From: Epiperipatus broadwayi
Taxonomy: Eukaryota > Onychophora > Udeonychophora > Euonychophora > Peripatidae
Length of the DNA stretch: 64,000 nt
Direction: 5' to 3'
Assembly: GCA_028023455.1 (NCBI GenBank)
Contig: JAQFVV010006221.1
Span: 8,475,011 to 8,539,010 of the forward strand
Shown here: positions 44,863 to 56,395 of the stretch, piece by piece
How positions within the stretch are numbered: position 1 is the first letter of the stretch
Layout of the letters: each line of letters starts with the position of its first letter
The notes under the pieces: model-generated
The model's input: the letters and a program-made list of their open reading frames with translations, nothing else
Database searches by the model: none
Told to the model about the DNA's origin: nothing
Position numbers and translations under genes: made by a program

Positions 44863-45515
44863 ATACATTATGTATAGTTACACTGGGTTGACTTATGGGA
44901 TTTTTTTGCCATTGTCATGTGAGTAGCTTCTTTAAATTTTCTTCTTTGTACCTTTTCTTCTCTATTCAATATTTTTGTATTATTCCAGTTGATCATTGGA
45001 ACATACATATTCTGCTATCTTAGACACATCTGTAATTTAGAGTTTTTAAATAATTAGGATATTGATGAAATCAATAAAGAAGAAATTGGAATTTAATAAA
45101 ACTAAATTGCTGAAAATTATCGAAATTAAATTTCAGAAAGGAAATAATATTTTCTTTAGAGTCCCAATTTATATAAAATATAGGTATGACGAATTAGGGG
45201 GGAAATCAGAGGTTAGAGATGTGCATTTGGAAAAGAAGAAAAAGATAAATTGAAGTATATGATTAGAAACATAAAAGTCTTAAAGAATATATATATATTG
45301 TAAAAATTATGATGTCAGAAATTGAATTGCAAATATGAGGTAAGGGAATTACAAAAGACATGTAAAATATATTTGTGGAAAATTAAATAAAGAATTTGAT
45401 TTATGAATTGAAAAAGTAAAGATGGTATGTATAATTAAAATGTAGTGCAAGACGAGTTTCATCTTAATGCATGAAACCTTTCTTTTGGCAGATAATTAAT
45501 GATGATGATGATAAA
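44863..45515 (+). other. Unclassified segment ending in a TGATGATGATGA tail
   Basis: Ends with AATTAATGATGATGATGATA at 45496-45515, like the RTE-1 tail, and is A-rich on the plus strand. The upstream sequence is not recognisably coding. It may be an RTE-related non-autonomous element or a decayed LINE. Confidence 0.3.
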
Positions 45516-45609
45516 TCAAAATCTCTAATACCTAGACATCTTAGTCTGCCTTCAATTAAAAAATTAGAAATACATTACTGACAAATATTCATGAAAAATA
45601 AATTAAATT

Positions 45610-46115
45610 ACAACTAGTATATAAATATAGGGGATTTGAACTCAGATTTTCAAGCCTCTTCACCATCCACACCCTCTAATACTACTGATACACATGACCA
45701 CACAATGAAGAAAAGATAAATAATCACCAATATATGTATTTTGTGCTAAACCAGGACTTATCAGTTGGTCCAGATTATCATCTACCATACATATATATAA
45801 TCAGTGCTCAGTTTATATTAAGACAGCAAATCCTTACACTTTAATGGACAGGCTTTAACCTACTCCAACCTCCAACTCTTCAACCAACCATACCATTGAA
45901 AATCTGATGATAGAATTCCCAAATCCCATGCCGATGCCAGTATTACTGTCATGCCCATGTTGACCTGAAGTCATTCCAATACATAGGATAGTATCCATTT
46001 AAATACATAGATAGTGTGAATGGTGAAGAGGTTTGAAAGTCTGAGTTCAAATCCTCTATATTTACAATTAGGCTCCAGGTTTAAGAGTGCCTGGTATTTC
46101 AAATCTTAACTAGTA
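45610..46115. mobile_element. Family B copy B5, near-complete variant with inverted ends
   Basis: Left TATAGGGGATTTGAACTCAG and right CTGAGTTCAAATCCTCTATA are inverted ends. The interior keeps the family B order, including the hammerhead region (45716-45780, minus strand) with CTGATAA, so G8 is lost. About 500 bp long. Confidence 0.6.
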
Positions 46116-46714
46116 TACAAACAATTCTGGGTCATCCAATATCCATCTATTTATCATAAAATAGCGAATCTACAAAAATTCTAAGCTGTTTAAAATATTT
46201 TAGTCTATTTAATATTTAATTAATAAAAAACTTAAATATAAAAGACAAAAAACGTTTGCTAAAATAAATAAATACACTAAACAATTTAAAACTTTATTCA
46301 TTTTACAGCTGGTTGATTTTAAAAATACATATTAAATCTGTTTTAAAAAATAACAAAAAACTAAATGTATGACAAATATATATATAAAACTAAATGTATG
46401 ACACATAACATTACTTGAAAATATATGTTGTTCAACTATATAAAAAAAAAAATTATTAATACTTTATTACGTTATAGAGAGAACGTCAAGTTTCTCATAT
46501 ATTAGTCAAGATTACTCCATCAAAATGATTCAAAACAGTTTCTTGTTTTTACATGGCAGTTATATTGATTAATTAATGTTGTTTTCATTTTTGTAAAATC
46601 TTTTTGTTTTCTGTAGTATGGACTTTTAATTTTTACATGACTTTTTTCTCTTATAAAATCTTGTCTTCTGAATTTATAGCATGGTAGAACAATGGAACAT
46701 TTACATATCTCAAC
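46116..46714. other. AT-rich interval, nothing recognised
   Basis: No supported feature. Confidence 0.5.
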
Positions 46715-46728
46715 TAATTTTCATCACT

Positions 46729-46928
46729 AAACATCACATGATCACTATTTCTTATGATAGGACATAAATGTTATTAAACAGGCAAAACTCTCCATACAGT
46801 AGTGCCACTCAGTGGGGATATTGGATGAGTAGGCACTAGATGGGGATTTTATACACAAGCCTTCTGGATTCCAGTGATTACTCTGGTTGCCATTGAGTGG
46901 CACTACTGTATGGAGAGTTTTGCCTGTT
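46729..46928. mobile_element. Family A element A5, palindromic copy lacking the hammerhead
   Basis: Starts AAACATCACATGATCAC, passes TTAAACAGGCAAAACTCTCC and returns as the inverse GGAGAGTTTTGCCTGTT. The central hammerhead is deleted. TSD taattttcat(c/t)act at 46715-46728 and 46929-46942, 13 of 14 identical. Confidence 0.65.
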
Positions 46929-46999
46929 TAATTTTCATTACTGCACTCACAATTATATTTCTAAGTAATTGACTAGTAAATAAATAATCAACTGGCTTT

Positions 47000-47108
47000 G
47001 TCAAGCATTGTTCGCTGAGAGGTCAGAGTAGACACCTTGCAAGCAAGCAGTTGATTGCAGACGTTTGCTGCGGGTTTGCCCCCGGCCAATACTATGACAT
47101 ATGGAAAA
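47000..47108 (+). mobile_element. tRNA-derived short SINE, copy S8 (type 1 body)
   Basis: GTCAAGCATTG leader, A box TCGCTGAGAGG, B box GGGTTTGCCCC, 3' end ACTATGACATATGG plus A-run. It has a perfect 17-bp TSD aataatcaactggcttt at 46983-46999 and 47109-47125. It inserted in the start of a family E unit. Confidence 0.85.
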
Positions 47109-47119
47109 AATAATCAACT

Positions 47120-47230
47120 GGCTTTACTGCTTGGGAGTTCATAAGAAGATCGAGCATCAGAAATGTCAAAACTGCAACCAATTCAAAGATCTTAGACCCC
47201 AGCTTCTATCACTATACTAATTACCATTGG
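47120..47230 (-). repeat. Family E tRNA-like unit, single copy
   Basis: TACTGCTTGGGAGTTCATAA and following text match the units at 18690-19380. Confidence 0.45.
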
Positions 47231-48494
47231 TTAATATCATTATTATGTAAAAAATGACATGATTTTTGAGCACCTAAATGGTGAGTGTAATAGTTCTGAC
47301 CATATTGAAATTATTAATTTTTACTTTCCTCAGCTTGCAATTGATTCAGGATCTTTAGTCCATGAATTCATCCACTCTGATATTATGCTACACACCCTTG
47401 ATCTAGCACTATTAGTAATGCAAAGCATTAATGTAAAATAAAAGCCACTGGAAAATTTCCATTTGAAGATGCTTTAGTGTCTAAAAATGTGATGGCAAGA
47501 TCATAAGACCATATTATTATAAAAGCATGACTTTGTTGTTATGTGAGGTGAATGTGTATTAGAAGACATTTTATAAAAGATCGCTTATTGAAGAAATAAT
47601 AATGAGAATAGCTTTCAGACTTCATTTTATTATAAAGACCAGACACTATAGAGAACTCAATATTGACTTCTTTTACTAAGAACCATATGGTTGAAAATAA
47701 GATACAACAAATAATAGCAATTAGTCAAGTTGTTGGTGTTTTTTAAAAAGTAAAGATCATGATTGTAGAAATTAAAAGATAGCATTGCAAAATGTTAAAC
47801 AAAAGCATCAGCATATGATTTAATTATACATATTTGTAATTCAAAGATTGTTGTTATTCCAAATTGAAGTTTAAGATTTTATGTTTTGTCTTTCTATCTT
47901 TACTTTTTAATTATATTCATTTATGAATATTTTCTAATAACGATGTAAACAAATCACTTGGATAAATTATCACAACACTTTTGTTTTCTTTGAAACTGTG
48001 TTGTTAATTATATATATATTAAGCAGATTTAATGCCACATTGAAAACATTTTCAAAGAAAACTTAATGCCACATTCACAACTCTCATTCAAATTTAGATG
48101 AAACATGGATTTTTTTCAGATATACGCACATTACTAAGCAAGTTTAGAGGGCTTTTTCAAGGTATACACCTCATAGCTAAACCAATCAAACCAGCTAGTA
48201 GTTGTTACATGGGTATTTAGATATTATAAATTAGAAATAAAACAAGAAAACAAACATAAAAGAATGTATTTGACAGTCAATTATTCTGACTAGCAATTTA
48301 TTATCCTTCACTATTATTCATCAATGGCAATATTTAAGATCTGAAAAGGTATTTGACTTGCAGTAGACAAAGTTGTTTTACCATACTTTTATTTTATATA
48401 CATGTCTTTATGTGTATATATAATAAGAAATCGGAGCTTTACTTGAAGTTTCAACAGCTAACAGAATTAGGGAAAATATATTTATTAATTTATA
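47231..48494. other. AT-rich interval, nothing recognised
   Basis: A 60-codon plus-strand frame (47259-47441) has no recognisable motif. Confidence 0.4.
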
Positions 48495-48795
48495 ACAAAA
48501 TATACAGAATTTGAACACAGCTTTCAAGTACTTTTCAAATATCCTCACTATCTTATACCATTGATACACATGACCACACACTGTAAAAAATATAAATAAT
48601 CACTAATAACGTATTTCGTGCTGAACCAGCACTCACCAGTTGGTCCAGATCATCATCTTTCACACACATATATAATCAGTGCTCAGCTAATATTAAGATA
48701 GAAAATCTTCATAATTGAATGGACAGGTTTCAATCTACCCCAACCTCCAACTCTTCAGCCATCCATACCATTAAAATCTGACGATGGCATTAAAT
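48495..48795. mobile_element. Family B copy B6, partial
   Basis: Carries the AACACAGCTTTCAAG block, the hammerhead region at 48597-48655 (minus strand; CTGGTGA, A6 lost) and the TCCAACTCTTCAGCCATCC block. Confidence 0.6.
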
Positions 48796-49721
48796 CTGAT
48801 GATGACATTAAATTTATGACATTAAATTTATATATATATGAATTCGGTTGCCTTTGACAAGAAAGTTGATCAGTGAACATCTATTAAAATCATATTTAAT
48901 GTTTCGAATATTTTCTTTATATATTTATTTTAATATACTATAATTCAGTGGAGTTATAGTTTTTTTATATACATTTACAGTAAAAAAAAAATTCTGTTAG
49001 AATAACTAATCGCAGAGAAAATAGATAAATACAATTTTTAATTTCAGATAATATAATTAAATATAAAATTGATGTAAAAATATCTGTAAAATATTAAATA
49101 ATCATTAGTCAAAACTTAAAGATAAAAGAAAGAAGATACTTTAATAAATTATCAAACTTAATTTGTAAACAACAATTCATCATTAGTGAAACAAAAGTTT
49201 TTCGACGAAGGATTGAAAATGATCAAGTAAACACCAATATCCTAAATAATTTTTATCAATTCTCATTAAAATTTCTGATTGATAAATATACGTAAATTGT
49301 TTTTTTAAAAATGAAATACTTATATGTCCCTTTCCCCTACTGATATATTTATCTTTTTTTTTACTAGTAAAAATAGCTCATCCAATATCCTCCCCCTCTC
49401 CTCCAAAAAAAAAAAAAACCCACAATACACACGCACATTTAGGACTACAATAACTCAAATATAATTATTTAATTTATGTTTGCTGTCACTTAAAGTTGAA
49501 TTCATTTTGAAATATAACGTAATGACAGCAAGAAATGTGAGAAGTTTATCCCAAATTTCATTTTTCACATTTTTAAGAATTTCAAACTTCTATTATTATT
49601 TTTGGTGTTTGAAAAGTATAGTATATTTAATATACATCAATAAATATTTTCATTTTAACATTTTATGTTTATATATATCACAGAAGATATACAGTTATAA
49701 ATTTTCATAATATATGTGAAG
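48796..49721. other. AT-rich interval, nothing recognised
   Basis: A-run near 49406 and AT-rich DNA. Confidence 0.5.
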
Positions 49722-49739
49722 AGGAACTAAACTTTTTTT

Positions 49740-49835
49740 TTCTCATGTGTCATAGCATCAGCCGGGAAGCGAACCCGCTAACCCGGGACAACTTCTTGTA
49801 AAGCAGCTGTCGTTGACCTCTCACCAATGCTTGAC
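49740..49835 (-). mobile_element. tRNA-derived short SINE, copy S9 (type 1 body)
   Basis: Minus strand GTCAAGCATTGGTGAGAGG start, B box GGGTTCGCTTC and 3' end GATGCTATGACACATGAG. It has a perfect 18-bp TSD aggaactaaacttttttt at 49722-49739 and 49836-49853. Confidence 0.8.
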
Positions 49836-49853
49836 AGGAACTAAACTTTTTTT

Positions 49854-50689
49854 AATAGAGTCAAATCTTATCCTTGGCAGCCAGACATATACATATTAAT
49901 GTCAATGCAAACTGCTTGTAAGTTATGAGATTCTCATTGAAAATAAAATTTATAAAATCTTATTTTTTTATTATTATTCTAATTTAACTTCTGAAAGACT
50001 CCTACATCTGCAAGGACTCGGGCTAGTACCTCAAGTGCCTGTGCATAAGTACCTAGCGTGGTCTAAACATTTAAAGGTTTGGATCTTCTTTTATAAATAA
50101 CATTTGTATAACAATTAAATAAGTTTTTTTTTTTTATATACAAGATTAACAAAGACTACTTTAAACATTGTTAAAAAAAAAAGAACTTAACTTTTTTTTA
50201 AACTATAAAAGAAATAATTTCAACTTTGAAGTACGATTTTCTAACCATTATTAAGTTTTAATTTTTTTTCTGACAATGACATCAAATAATCTAAATCTTA
50301 TTTCTGGTTCAGAAGCTTCTTTTTAACTTTAGAGAAATGCTTCTAATTCATTTCTCAGAGATCTTTGTAAGAAGCATTTAGAAAGATAATAAAACTCAAT
50401 ATATTTCCATTCAAAGGGAGTCTTGCCTATTTCAATGAATCTTTGACAAAGAAAATATTATTGATGACATTTCTTTAACTAAGGTATCTGATCTATTCTT
50501 TGATTTTTTTTTTTCCTTTTTAAATCTGTACTTAATGCTTTAAAATTAATTTCTTTAAAATATTTCATAATTAATTTAAGTCAAACTATATATTCAATGT
50601 TATTATTATTTTTTTATTAATACAAATATAATTACATGACTTTCTCATAGGTAACTCATTAACACCCTTCCTTCCAGCCTACTCTAAAA
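49854..50689. other. AT-rich interval, nothing recognised
   Basis: No supported feature. Confidence 0.5.
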
Positions 50690-50870
50690 CCATATATTAC
50701 AAAAAGTGAGAAATCAATGTACATCAAATGGTAAAATACTATAATTTCCTATTCTCAGGCCAGTTTTTGTCTTTTGCCTTCATCAGTGAGAACTATGATT
50801 CAAATCTGTAACTAATGTACTTATGCATCTAGTAGCCATTTTTTATTCCTTCATACTGTCTAGGTTAACA
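50690..50870. repeat. Family D repeat, copy 3
   Basis: On the minus strand CTCA-CTGATGA-(12 nt)-AAAAC is seen; G12 of the hammerhead is lost. Flanking blocks match copy 1. Confidence 0.5.
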
Positions 50871-50989
50871 GCTTGAATTAAAAAAACAACAAAGTTTTGA
50901 ATCCAAACTAATTTGTTTGCATAGTTGTTTATATCTGATATCAGGTCAGTTCTATTTATGTTACAGATGTCAATTTTATGCCAACTATA

Positions 50990-51380
50990 CACCTCTGTAT
51001 ACCATAATGGTATTCATTGATTACTCAAGGACAATAGATATCTCTAGAGTAGGGCAAAGAGAACTGCTCTTGGAAACACATGCATAGAAATTCATTTGAT
51101 GTTATTGATATTAATCTTCTTAATCAAAAGATAAAAGATGTTTGCCTTTGGTATAAAACCGAGTTCTCTAAAACAGAAAAACTGATCAGGTATTAGATCT
51201 ATATACTAATGTAAAAGAATTAAACTTGGGTTCTCGATCTTTTTTATGAATATTTTGACCAGTATAAACAAGCAAAAGTTGTTTGCTAAATGCATAAATA
51301 CATCCTAGTAATGAATGATGAAAGAAAGTGTCAGAAACAAGTCTGAGAGTGGGAATATTACAGTACTATACTATCTGTGG
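50990..51380. repeat. Family D-related inverted fragments
   Basis: 51310-51375 (GTGTCAGAAACAAGTCTGAG then ATATTACAGTACTATACTATC) is the inverse of the family D centre. 51000-51040 matches another family D segment. Too decayed to bound exactly. Confidence 0.35.
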
Positions 51381-52049
51381 TTCAATGTTTTTTTTTTCTG
51401 ATATACAGTAGATGAATCTAAAATAGGATAAGGAAAACTGATCTATTCATTTATTAATATATTTCATTTTGCTCTAGCTATAGAACATGAAATTCTTAAT
51501 TTTAATTAAAATAATTTTTGAATTACCACATATTATTAATGATGGTAATCAATTGTGACCACAATATTTTCTAAGACTACCATTTGTTAACTACCAAGTT
51601 AAAGAGCTCTAGTTTTCCATGCTCCAAAAGTACTTAAAACCTAAGCCTGGCACAGTAAAAACCATATCCCAATATACCTTTTTCAATGAGTTAATAATTA
51701 ATTAATAATTTTATGTTACATTTTTAATTAAAAATTAAAAATTAAAATCAAGTTGCCTAACGATAATTTAGAAAACAATATGGAGACAAAGCCATCACTT
51801 GACCAAATGCTTCCTGCCAATATTACTAGCACAAAGTTTCAAAATCTAAAGTTTAGTCAAACCTAAGCTTATTTTTAATTCTATTGTAGCAAGTTCCGAT
51901 CTTTGTTTTTTTTTTTTTCAAAAAAGAATTTTATTAACTAAATCAAAAAAGAATACAATGACAAATCAATCTTTGGACTCGAGTCTTCTGCTAATTAAAT
52001 TTGAAAAATGGCCTGATGCTGGTAACTGAAGATCTTGGGTTGCAAATTC

Positions 52050-52601
52050 TTTCTAGACTAGGTCTACACTAGCCCAGGATTCAATGTGTAGCCAGTCTGG
52101 TGCAAGAAGCCGGTCTCTATCATGAGCGCTTCTTAATTGTTTTAAGAAGGTATGGCTGACATTGTTATCTGCCTGTCCAAAGATGTACTTGCATCTGGTG
52201 AGCCAGACTGCAAAAGTGAGGAAAATGGATGTTCTGATGGTCAAAAATATGCTTGTCTTGATGGCGTTTTAAATGCAAAGTGTGTTTCTATAGTCTATTG
52301 AAACTTTTTGGTGGATGAGAGTTCTGAGTGGGGTAAAAAATGGGCAGTCATGTAGGAGATGAGTAATGGTTTCTTCAGCTGTTGAGCAAAGCTGAAACTG
52401 TGAGTTGAGGTTGGCAAAACCTCTCCTATAGACCAGAAAGTGACTTGTGGGTAGGGAGGAGAGGTTTATTTTCAGGAGAAAATCTATATGTTTGGATTCC
52501 AAAAACCATTTTTTAGATCTGAGAATTAGAAGTTTATTGTTTAGCCCCAGAGAGTTCAGAGAGGGAGTAAGGTTTGGGTATATAAATTTGTAAATTTCCA
52601 C
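52050..52601 (-). pseudogene. LINE-T copy 1 ORF2 C-terminus
   Basis: Two blocks (52269-52601 and 52053-52244) read FQLCSTAEETITHLLHDCPF (a C...ET-X2-H-X4-C zinc-type motif) and TIRTSIFLTFAVWLTRCKY, ending RDRLLAPDWLHIESW. Both blocks recur in the fragments at 29440-30160 and 63620-64000, which defines the family's 3' coding end. Broken by a frameshift near 52260. Function of this tail in LINEs is probably RNA binding. Confidence 0.75.
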
Positions 52602-53136
52602 TTATTGTCCCTGTTATGTGTATCCATAAATCTGACAACCCTTTGCTGCAGAATGGTGGAGGTGTATCCATTGGTGTTACTGGTATGAATGTGTTCTGAT
52701 CGGGGTGCTCATGATATATTGTCCTCATGACATCATTTGCTTTTTGTAGGTAAAGTGTGGAGACGGAATGAAGATGTAACCCATTCAGATCTTTGGGCAT
52801 GTGTGCTTTTGATATACTTATAGCAACTACTTTGCCTTTCCATAAGAGCCTGGAACATTGTGAGTTTAATGCAGTTTCAAAAGTTTTGGTAAGCTTTATC
52901 ATGGGAAGAAAGTAGTTCAATCTGGGAAAAATTAGCATGTTCAGTACTGCAGCTTTTCCAGTCAATGACAGAGTAACCCTGGAAAGAGAGGTTACGATGC
53001 TACAGGTTTTCTCAAGGATAGCATTTTGTATCTCTTTTGACATGGCCAACCTCGACTTGAAAATGGGGAAACTCAAGAACTTTTGAGTCGAGATGTAAAA
53101 ATGGATGGGATTATTTTCTCTGATGTGATCTTCCAC
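52534..53136 (-). pseudogene. LINE-T copy 1 ORF2 connection domain
   Basis: The frame includes LSRVTLSLTGKAAVLNMLIF, PRLNYFLPMIKL, CSRLLWKGKVVAISISKAHM and PKDLNGLHLHSV. This corresponds to the segment after the RT in L1/Tx1-like LINEs (LS--GK---ln-liLPkl-Y, lWkgk-p-is---l--pk--GGl-lp). This block is the main reason for placing LINE-T near L1/Tx1. It is non-catalytic and joined to the RT by a frameshift at about 53100. Confidence 0.75.
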
Positions 53137-53747
53137 ATGGAAGATTTGTTATAGTTGATATGCAGGTTTAGTTTTTTAGAGTGTTTTTCAATGATATGCA
53201 GAAGAGTCTGAAGATGTTTTTGTTCTGGTAGGAAGATTGATACATCATCAACATAAGAGATGTGATGTACCTGGTGTTTCAATGCATGAACGTAGATACC
53301 TGGAACTTTGCGTTCAATTTCAGTAAGGAGAGGGTTAATATATGTGGTAAAACAGAGTGTAGCCAATAGGGATCCTTGAGGAACTGACAGATGAGGTCTG
53401 ATTCTGTCAGACAACCACCCATCTATTGTGGTAAAGCATGAGTGATTATAGAGCAGGTTTCCTAGTATGTTTGTGTACACTTCAGGAACTTGATATTCTT
53501 TTAGTGTTTGTAGTAATATTGATGGGATAACTGAATCGAATGCTGATGCAAAATCAAGTTGAATCACTAGTGGTTTTGTCTTTCTGCGCAGCCTAATATA
53601 TTCAGTGATGAGCATGAAGCATTGCACAGCATCTAGTATGGAGGCACCTTTCCGAGCAAATTGGTATTTGGAAATGTAAAAATAGAGATGGTCTTGAATT
53701 CTGTCCTTCACTAGTGACTCGATCGTCTTGATTAAAAGAGGTATCAT
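53073..53747 (-). pseudogene. LINE-T copy 1 reverse transcriptase palm
   Basis: The frame includes QFARKGASILDAVQCFMLI (fingers), VIQLDFASAFDSVI (motif A), LSVPQGSLLATLCFTTYINP (motif B) and ISYVDDVSIFLPE (motif C with the catalytic YVDD). HINYNKSSMWKI follows (motif D region). These are the core polymerase motifs of a non-LTR RT, in order and normally spaced. The catalytic Asp residues are intact. Frameshifts at both ends separate it from the neighbouring blocks. Confidence 0.85.
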
Positions 53748-54680
53748 GGAGATGGGGTGAAGGTTTAACAGACTGGAAGGATTTTCTTGGTTTTTTTAAA
53801 AATGGGACTAAAGTGACTGGGTATATGTCTGGGATGTTCCGAAAGTCTCCTGATAGTACATCAATCACCCTATGCACAATGGGACCTGTAACCTGGCTGA
53901 GATGAAGAAGCACAAATCTGGGAATTCTATGAAGTCCAGGATGTGTGCTTTCTGGATATGACTGCAGTTTTGCAATTATGTGATTCTCTGTGATATTGTG
54001 CTCAAGGATATCACTTGATGCTTTCCAGGTTTTAGCAGTTGCATAATTATTGTTCTGTAGTTTGTTAGTGAAGTGGTCATGTATTTTTTTGAGCATTTCA
54101 GGACCACTGTATAAATTCTGATTAGTTCCAATCATGGTAGAAGTGGACCATTTTGCAGCACCAAGTGCCCACCTGATATAGCTACGTTTCCAGTTTTGAC
54201 AATTAGATAAGAAGATTTTGGATCTTTTAATGGATATATAGTCTGCTAGGACCTTCTGCTTCTCATGGTATTGTGTTTTTAGTTCCATAATATACTGAAT
54301 GCTGGTGTCTGTAGATGAAAGAGAGCTGAGTCTATTACTGATGGATTCTAGGTTCTTTAACTGCTGATTGGGACCTTTGGTCTTTCTTGTGTGGAAATCT
54401 ATTAGTGTGCTCAGTATTCCAACCAGCGATGACCAAGCTTGAAGTGGTGGTAGGGTAAAAACATTTATTTTATTTAGAAGAATGTATGCCTCTGAAAAAA
54501 TCCACTTGGGAGTGTTGGTTTTATTTAATAACCGTATTGTGCACAAATGGTTTGGGTGTATTGCTATGGAGAGGTCTAATTGGAGGTTGATTAGTAAAGC
54601 TAGGTGATCTGAGAAGGGTACAAATTGCAGTTTGGCATCTAGGTTATAGTGAAGCTCAGGAGTGTAATACAACAGGTCTA
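53602..54680 (-). pseudogene. LINE-T copy 1 ORF2, linker and RT fingers
   Basis: Minus-strand frame with FSDHLALLINL at the end of the APE, then WIFSEAYILLNKINV, a charged linker with WKRSYIRWALGAAKW, and ESTHPGLHRIPRFVLLHLSQ. It runs to LVPFLKKP, equivalent to the RT finger region just before RPISLL. A frameshift follows (the correct sense continues as ISMIPLLIKTIESLV in the next block). Its homologue in the copy at 137-831 shares the FSE(T/A)YI(M/L)LNK block. Confidence 0.75.
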
Positions 54681-55232
54681 TTAATGATCTTTTTTAAGTG
54701 TATAAAAGGAGAAGGACTCAGGAGGAAAGAAACCCTCTCCACACAGAACTACTCTGTTGATCAGGTGCAGGTATTTAGAGTTGAACTTATCGTAGCTCAT
54801 GTTGTAATCTCCAAAGAAAATGATCGGAGAGGCATCAGATGAAAGAAGGGAGTTGATCTTGTAAATCACTGAGAGGGCAATGGTGGGATCATTTTTGATA
54901 TATAGATATATTATATTGATAGAGTAGTTACCGATGGATAGGTTGGCAATCACTAGTTCTTTGTTGAGATATAATAATTTAAATTTGTTGAGAGGGAGAT
55001 TCTTATTTACAAGGAAAGCAACACCAGATGGTGCAGAGATGGAAGGCACATAATGAAAAAATCCATATTGTTGCATTAATTGACCTATGTTGGGGTTTGA
55101 CTGCAGATGTAGCTTGGTTTCAGAGAAGCACGCAATGTGTAAATTCATTTTCTCCAGCCATCTCTTGACTTCCCATACCCGGTCAAGGGAATTGAGGCCC
55201 CTGACATTTATACCTTCTATTTTTAGTAGCAT
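54681..55232 (-). pseudogene. LINE-T copy 1 AP-endonuclease domain
   Basis: Frame opens MLLKIEGINVRGLNSLDRVW, then LHIACFSETKL (catalytic Glu in SET), GVAFLVNKNL, and FFGDYNMSYDKF (equivalent to GDFN). After a frameshift near 54690 the domain ends in the next block with SLIDLLYYTPELHYN and FSDHLAL, containing the SDH catalytic motif. Endonuclease of this type nicks target DNA to prime reverse transcription. All main motifs are visible, so the only clear defect is the shift. Confidence 0.8.
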
Positions 55233-55617
55233 AACTGATTTGATGAGATTTTGTTAGTGTTACTTGGTTTATTCATTAGTGTGATGATGTTCAGCGTGAA
55301 CTGTCAGCTCATCCATTTTATGAGATTTTATGTTCTGATTCTGTGTGCCTGGACTTACTGCTCTTTGTTTTTTTGAGCTCATTTACTTTGGAGGTAGTGT
55401 TCATTTGAGTGTTTGCGATTGTTGTAGGTTCCATTAAACTGCTATCTTGATTGGATTGTGTTTCTATTGTTTTGGTTTTCTTTTCTTTTTTTCTTCTCAG
55501 ATGAGACGCTTTATTTTACACGTTCTGTATATGGTTTGGTTTTATATCTGAGTCTGCCATGGAATTACTTGTTTCATCCAGATTTGAGCTTGAAGATTCA
55601 AGCGACTTTCTTTTGTT
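55233..55617 (-). other. Region between ORF1 and ORF2 of LINE-T copy 1
   Basis: About 385 bp with no long frame on the minus strand. It may be an inter-ORF spacer or decayed coding sequence. The plus-strand frame at 55458-55718 is antisense to ORF1 and is not a gene. Confidence 0.4.
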
Positions 55618-56395
55618 TTATGAGATGGTTAATTCCATGTCAGTTGTTTGAGAGGCAAGATTTGTTGGATGTTCCTTGTATGCAGTGTTTTGAGGTTGTG
55701 GTTCCTCTTTGGAGTTAGTTGCGGCAATAACTTTAGGTGGGTGCTGAGATATATGATTGTTTTCAATGTGTTGTGTCACAACACTGTTGTCTTGAAGATT
55801 GAGCTGGGTTTTTCCTAAAACTTCCTGTTCGTTCATGTAGACTACATCCATTTGTGTTTCATTTGTTACGTGCTCTATTTGATGAGCATTGCTATTATAA
55901 CTGGAATGATGTGAATATGGTGAATTTTGAGTGGATGTGTTACATTTGTGGTTTCTTGTTTTGTTGTTGTTGCATATCTCACATATTTTCTTTGGGCATG
56001 CTTTAAATAGGTGAGTGTGATCTCCACAGCTAAAGCATTGTGGTTGCACTCCATGATGGAAATGTAGAGTGGACATTTTTTTTCCTCTAGTGTGGATGGA
56101 ATTTCAGGAGGAGTGTATCCTTTGTGTAATTTGATCGTGAATGCAGCATTGTTTGAGGGAAGTTCCATGTCTGCTCTTTTTTCATTTAGATATTTAAAGC
56201 TGGTGATAAATCCATATTTGGATAATAGCCTTTGTAGATCGAGTTCTCCAAAGTTAACATAATTGTGAGCTAACCCATATGCAATTCTGGGTCGATTCAT
56301 TTCTATTTTGACTAAATATCTTTGATTCAGAAATAGTTGGTTCCGTTTGAAAATTTCTTTCTGGAGCAGGTTGTGAAACTCAACAATAAAATATC
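55618..56395 (-). pseudogene. LINE-T copy 1 ORF1, two zinc knuckles, frameshifted
   Basis: The frame upstream (to about 55875) reads ERYFIVEFHNLLQKEIF ... YVNFGELDLQRLLSKYGFI ... KGYTPPEIPSTLEEKK. A frameshift near 56076 moves to MSTLHFHHGVQPQ, CFSCGDHTHLFKAC (CX2CX4HX4C) and CEICNNNKTRNHKC, then a Q/N/T-rich tail to 55618. The central part resembles an RNA-binding fold and the knuckles bind nucleic acid. ORF1 proteins of LINEs coat the RNA in a ribonucleoprotein. Knuckles map to about 55942-56037. Confidence 0.7.

Larger units (their letters stand above)
51908..56395 (-). mobile_element. LINE-T copy 1 (Tx1/L1-like), 4.5 kb, 5'-truncated in ORF1
   Basis: Bracketed by the perfect 15-bp TSD gttccgatctttgtt at 51893-51907 and 56396-56410. 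Read on the minus strand it holds ORF1 with zinc knuckles, ORF2 with AP endonuclease, RT, a connection domain and a C-terminal zinc motif, and a 3' poly(A) (T-run 51908-51919 on the plus strand). It begins inside ORF1 without a start codon, so it is 5'-truncated. Multiple frameshifts inactivate it. APE plus poly(A) plus the motif style suggest the L1/Tx1 group; a tree would be needed to confirm. Confidence 0.85.

Noticed and set aside
49375-49400. GCTCATCCAATATCCTCC as a family A fragment
   Set aside because: Only about 15 bp match family A and nothing flanking does.
55458-55718. 86-codon plus-strand open frame as a gene
   Set aside because: It is antisense to LINE-T ORF1 and the ORF1-ORF2 spacer, with low-complexity hydrophobic text.
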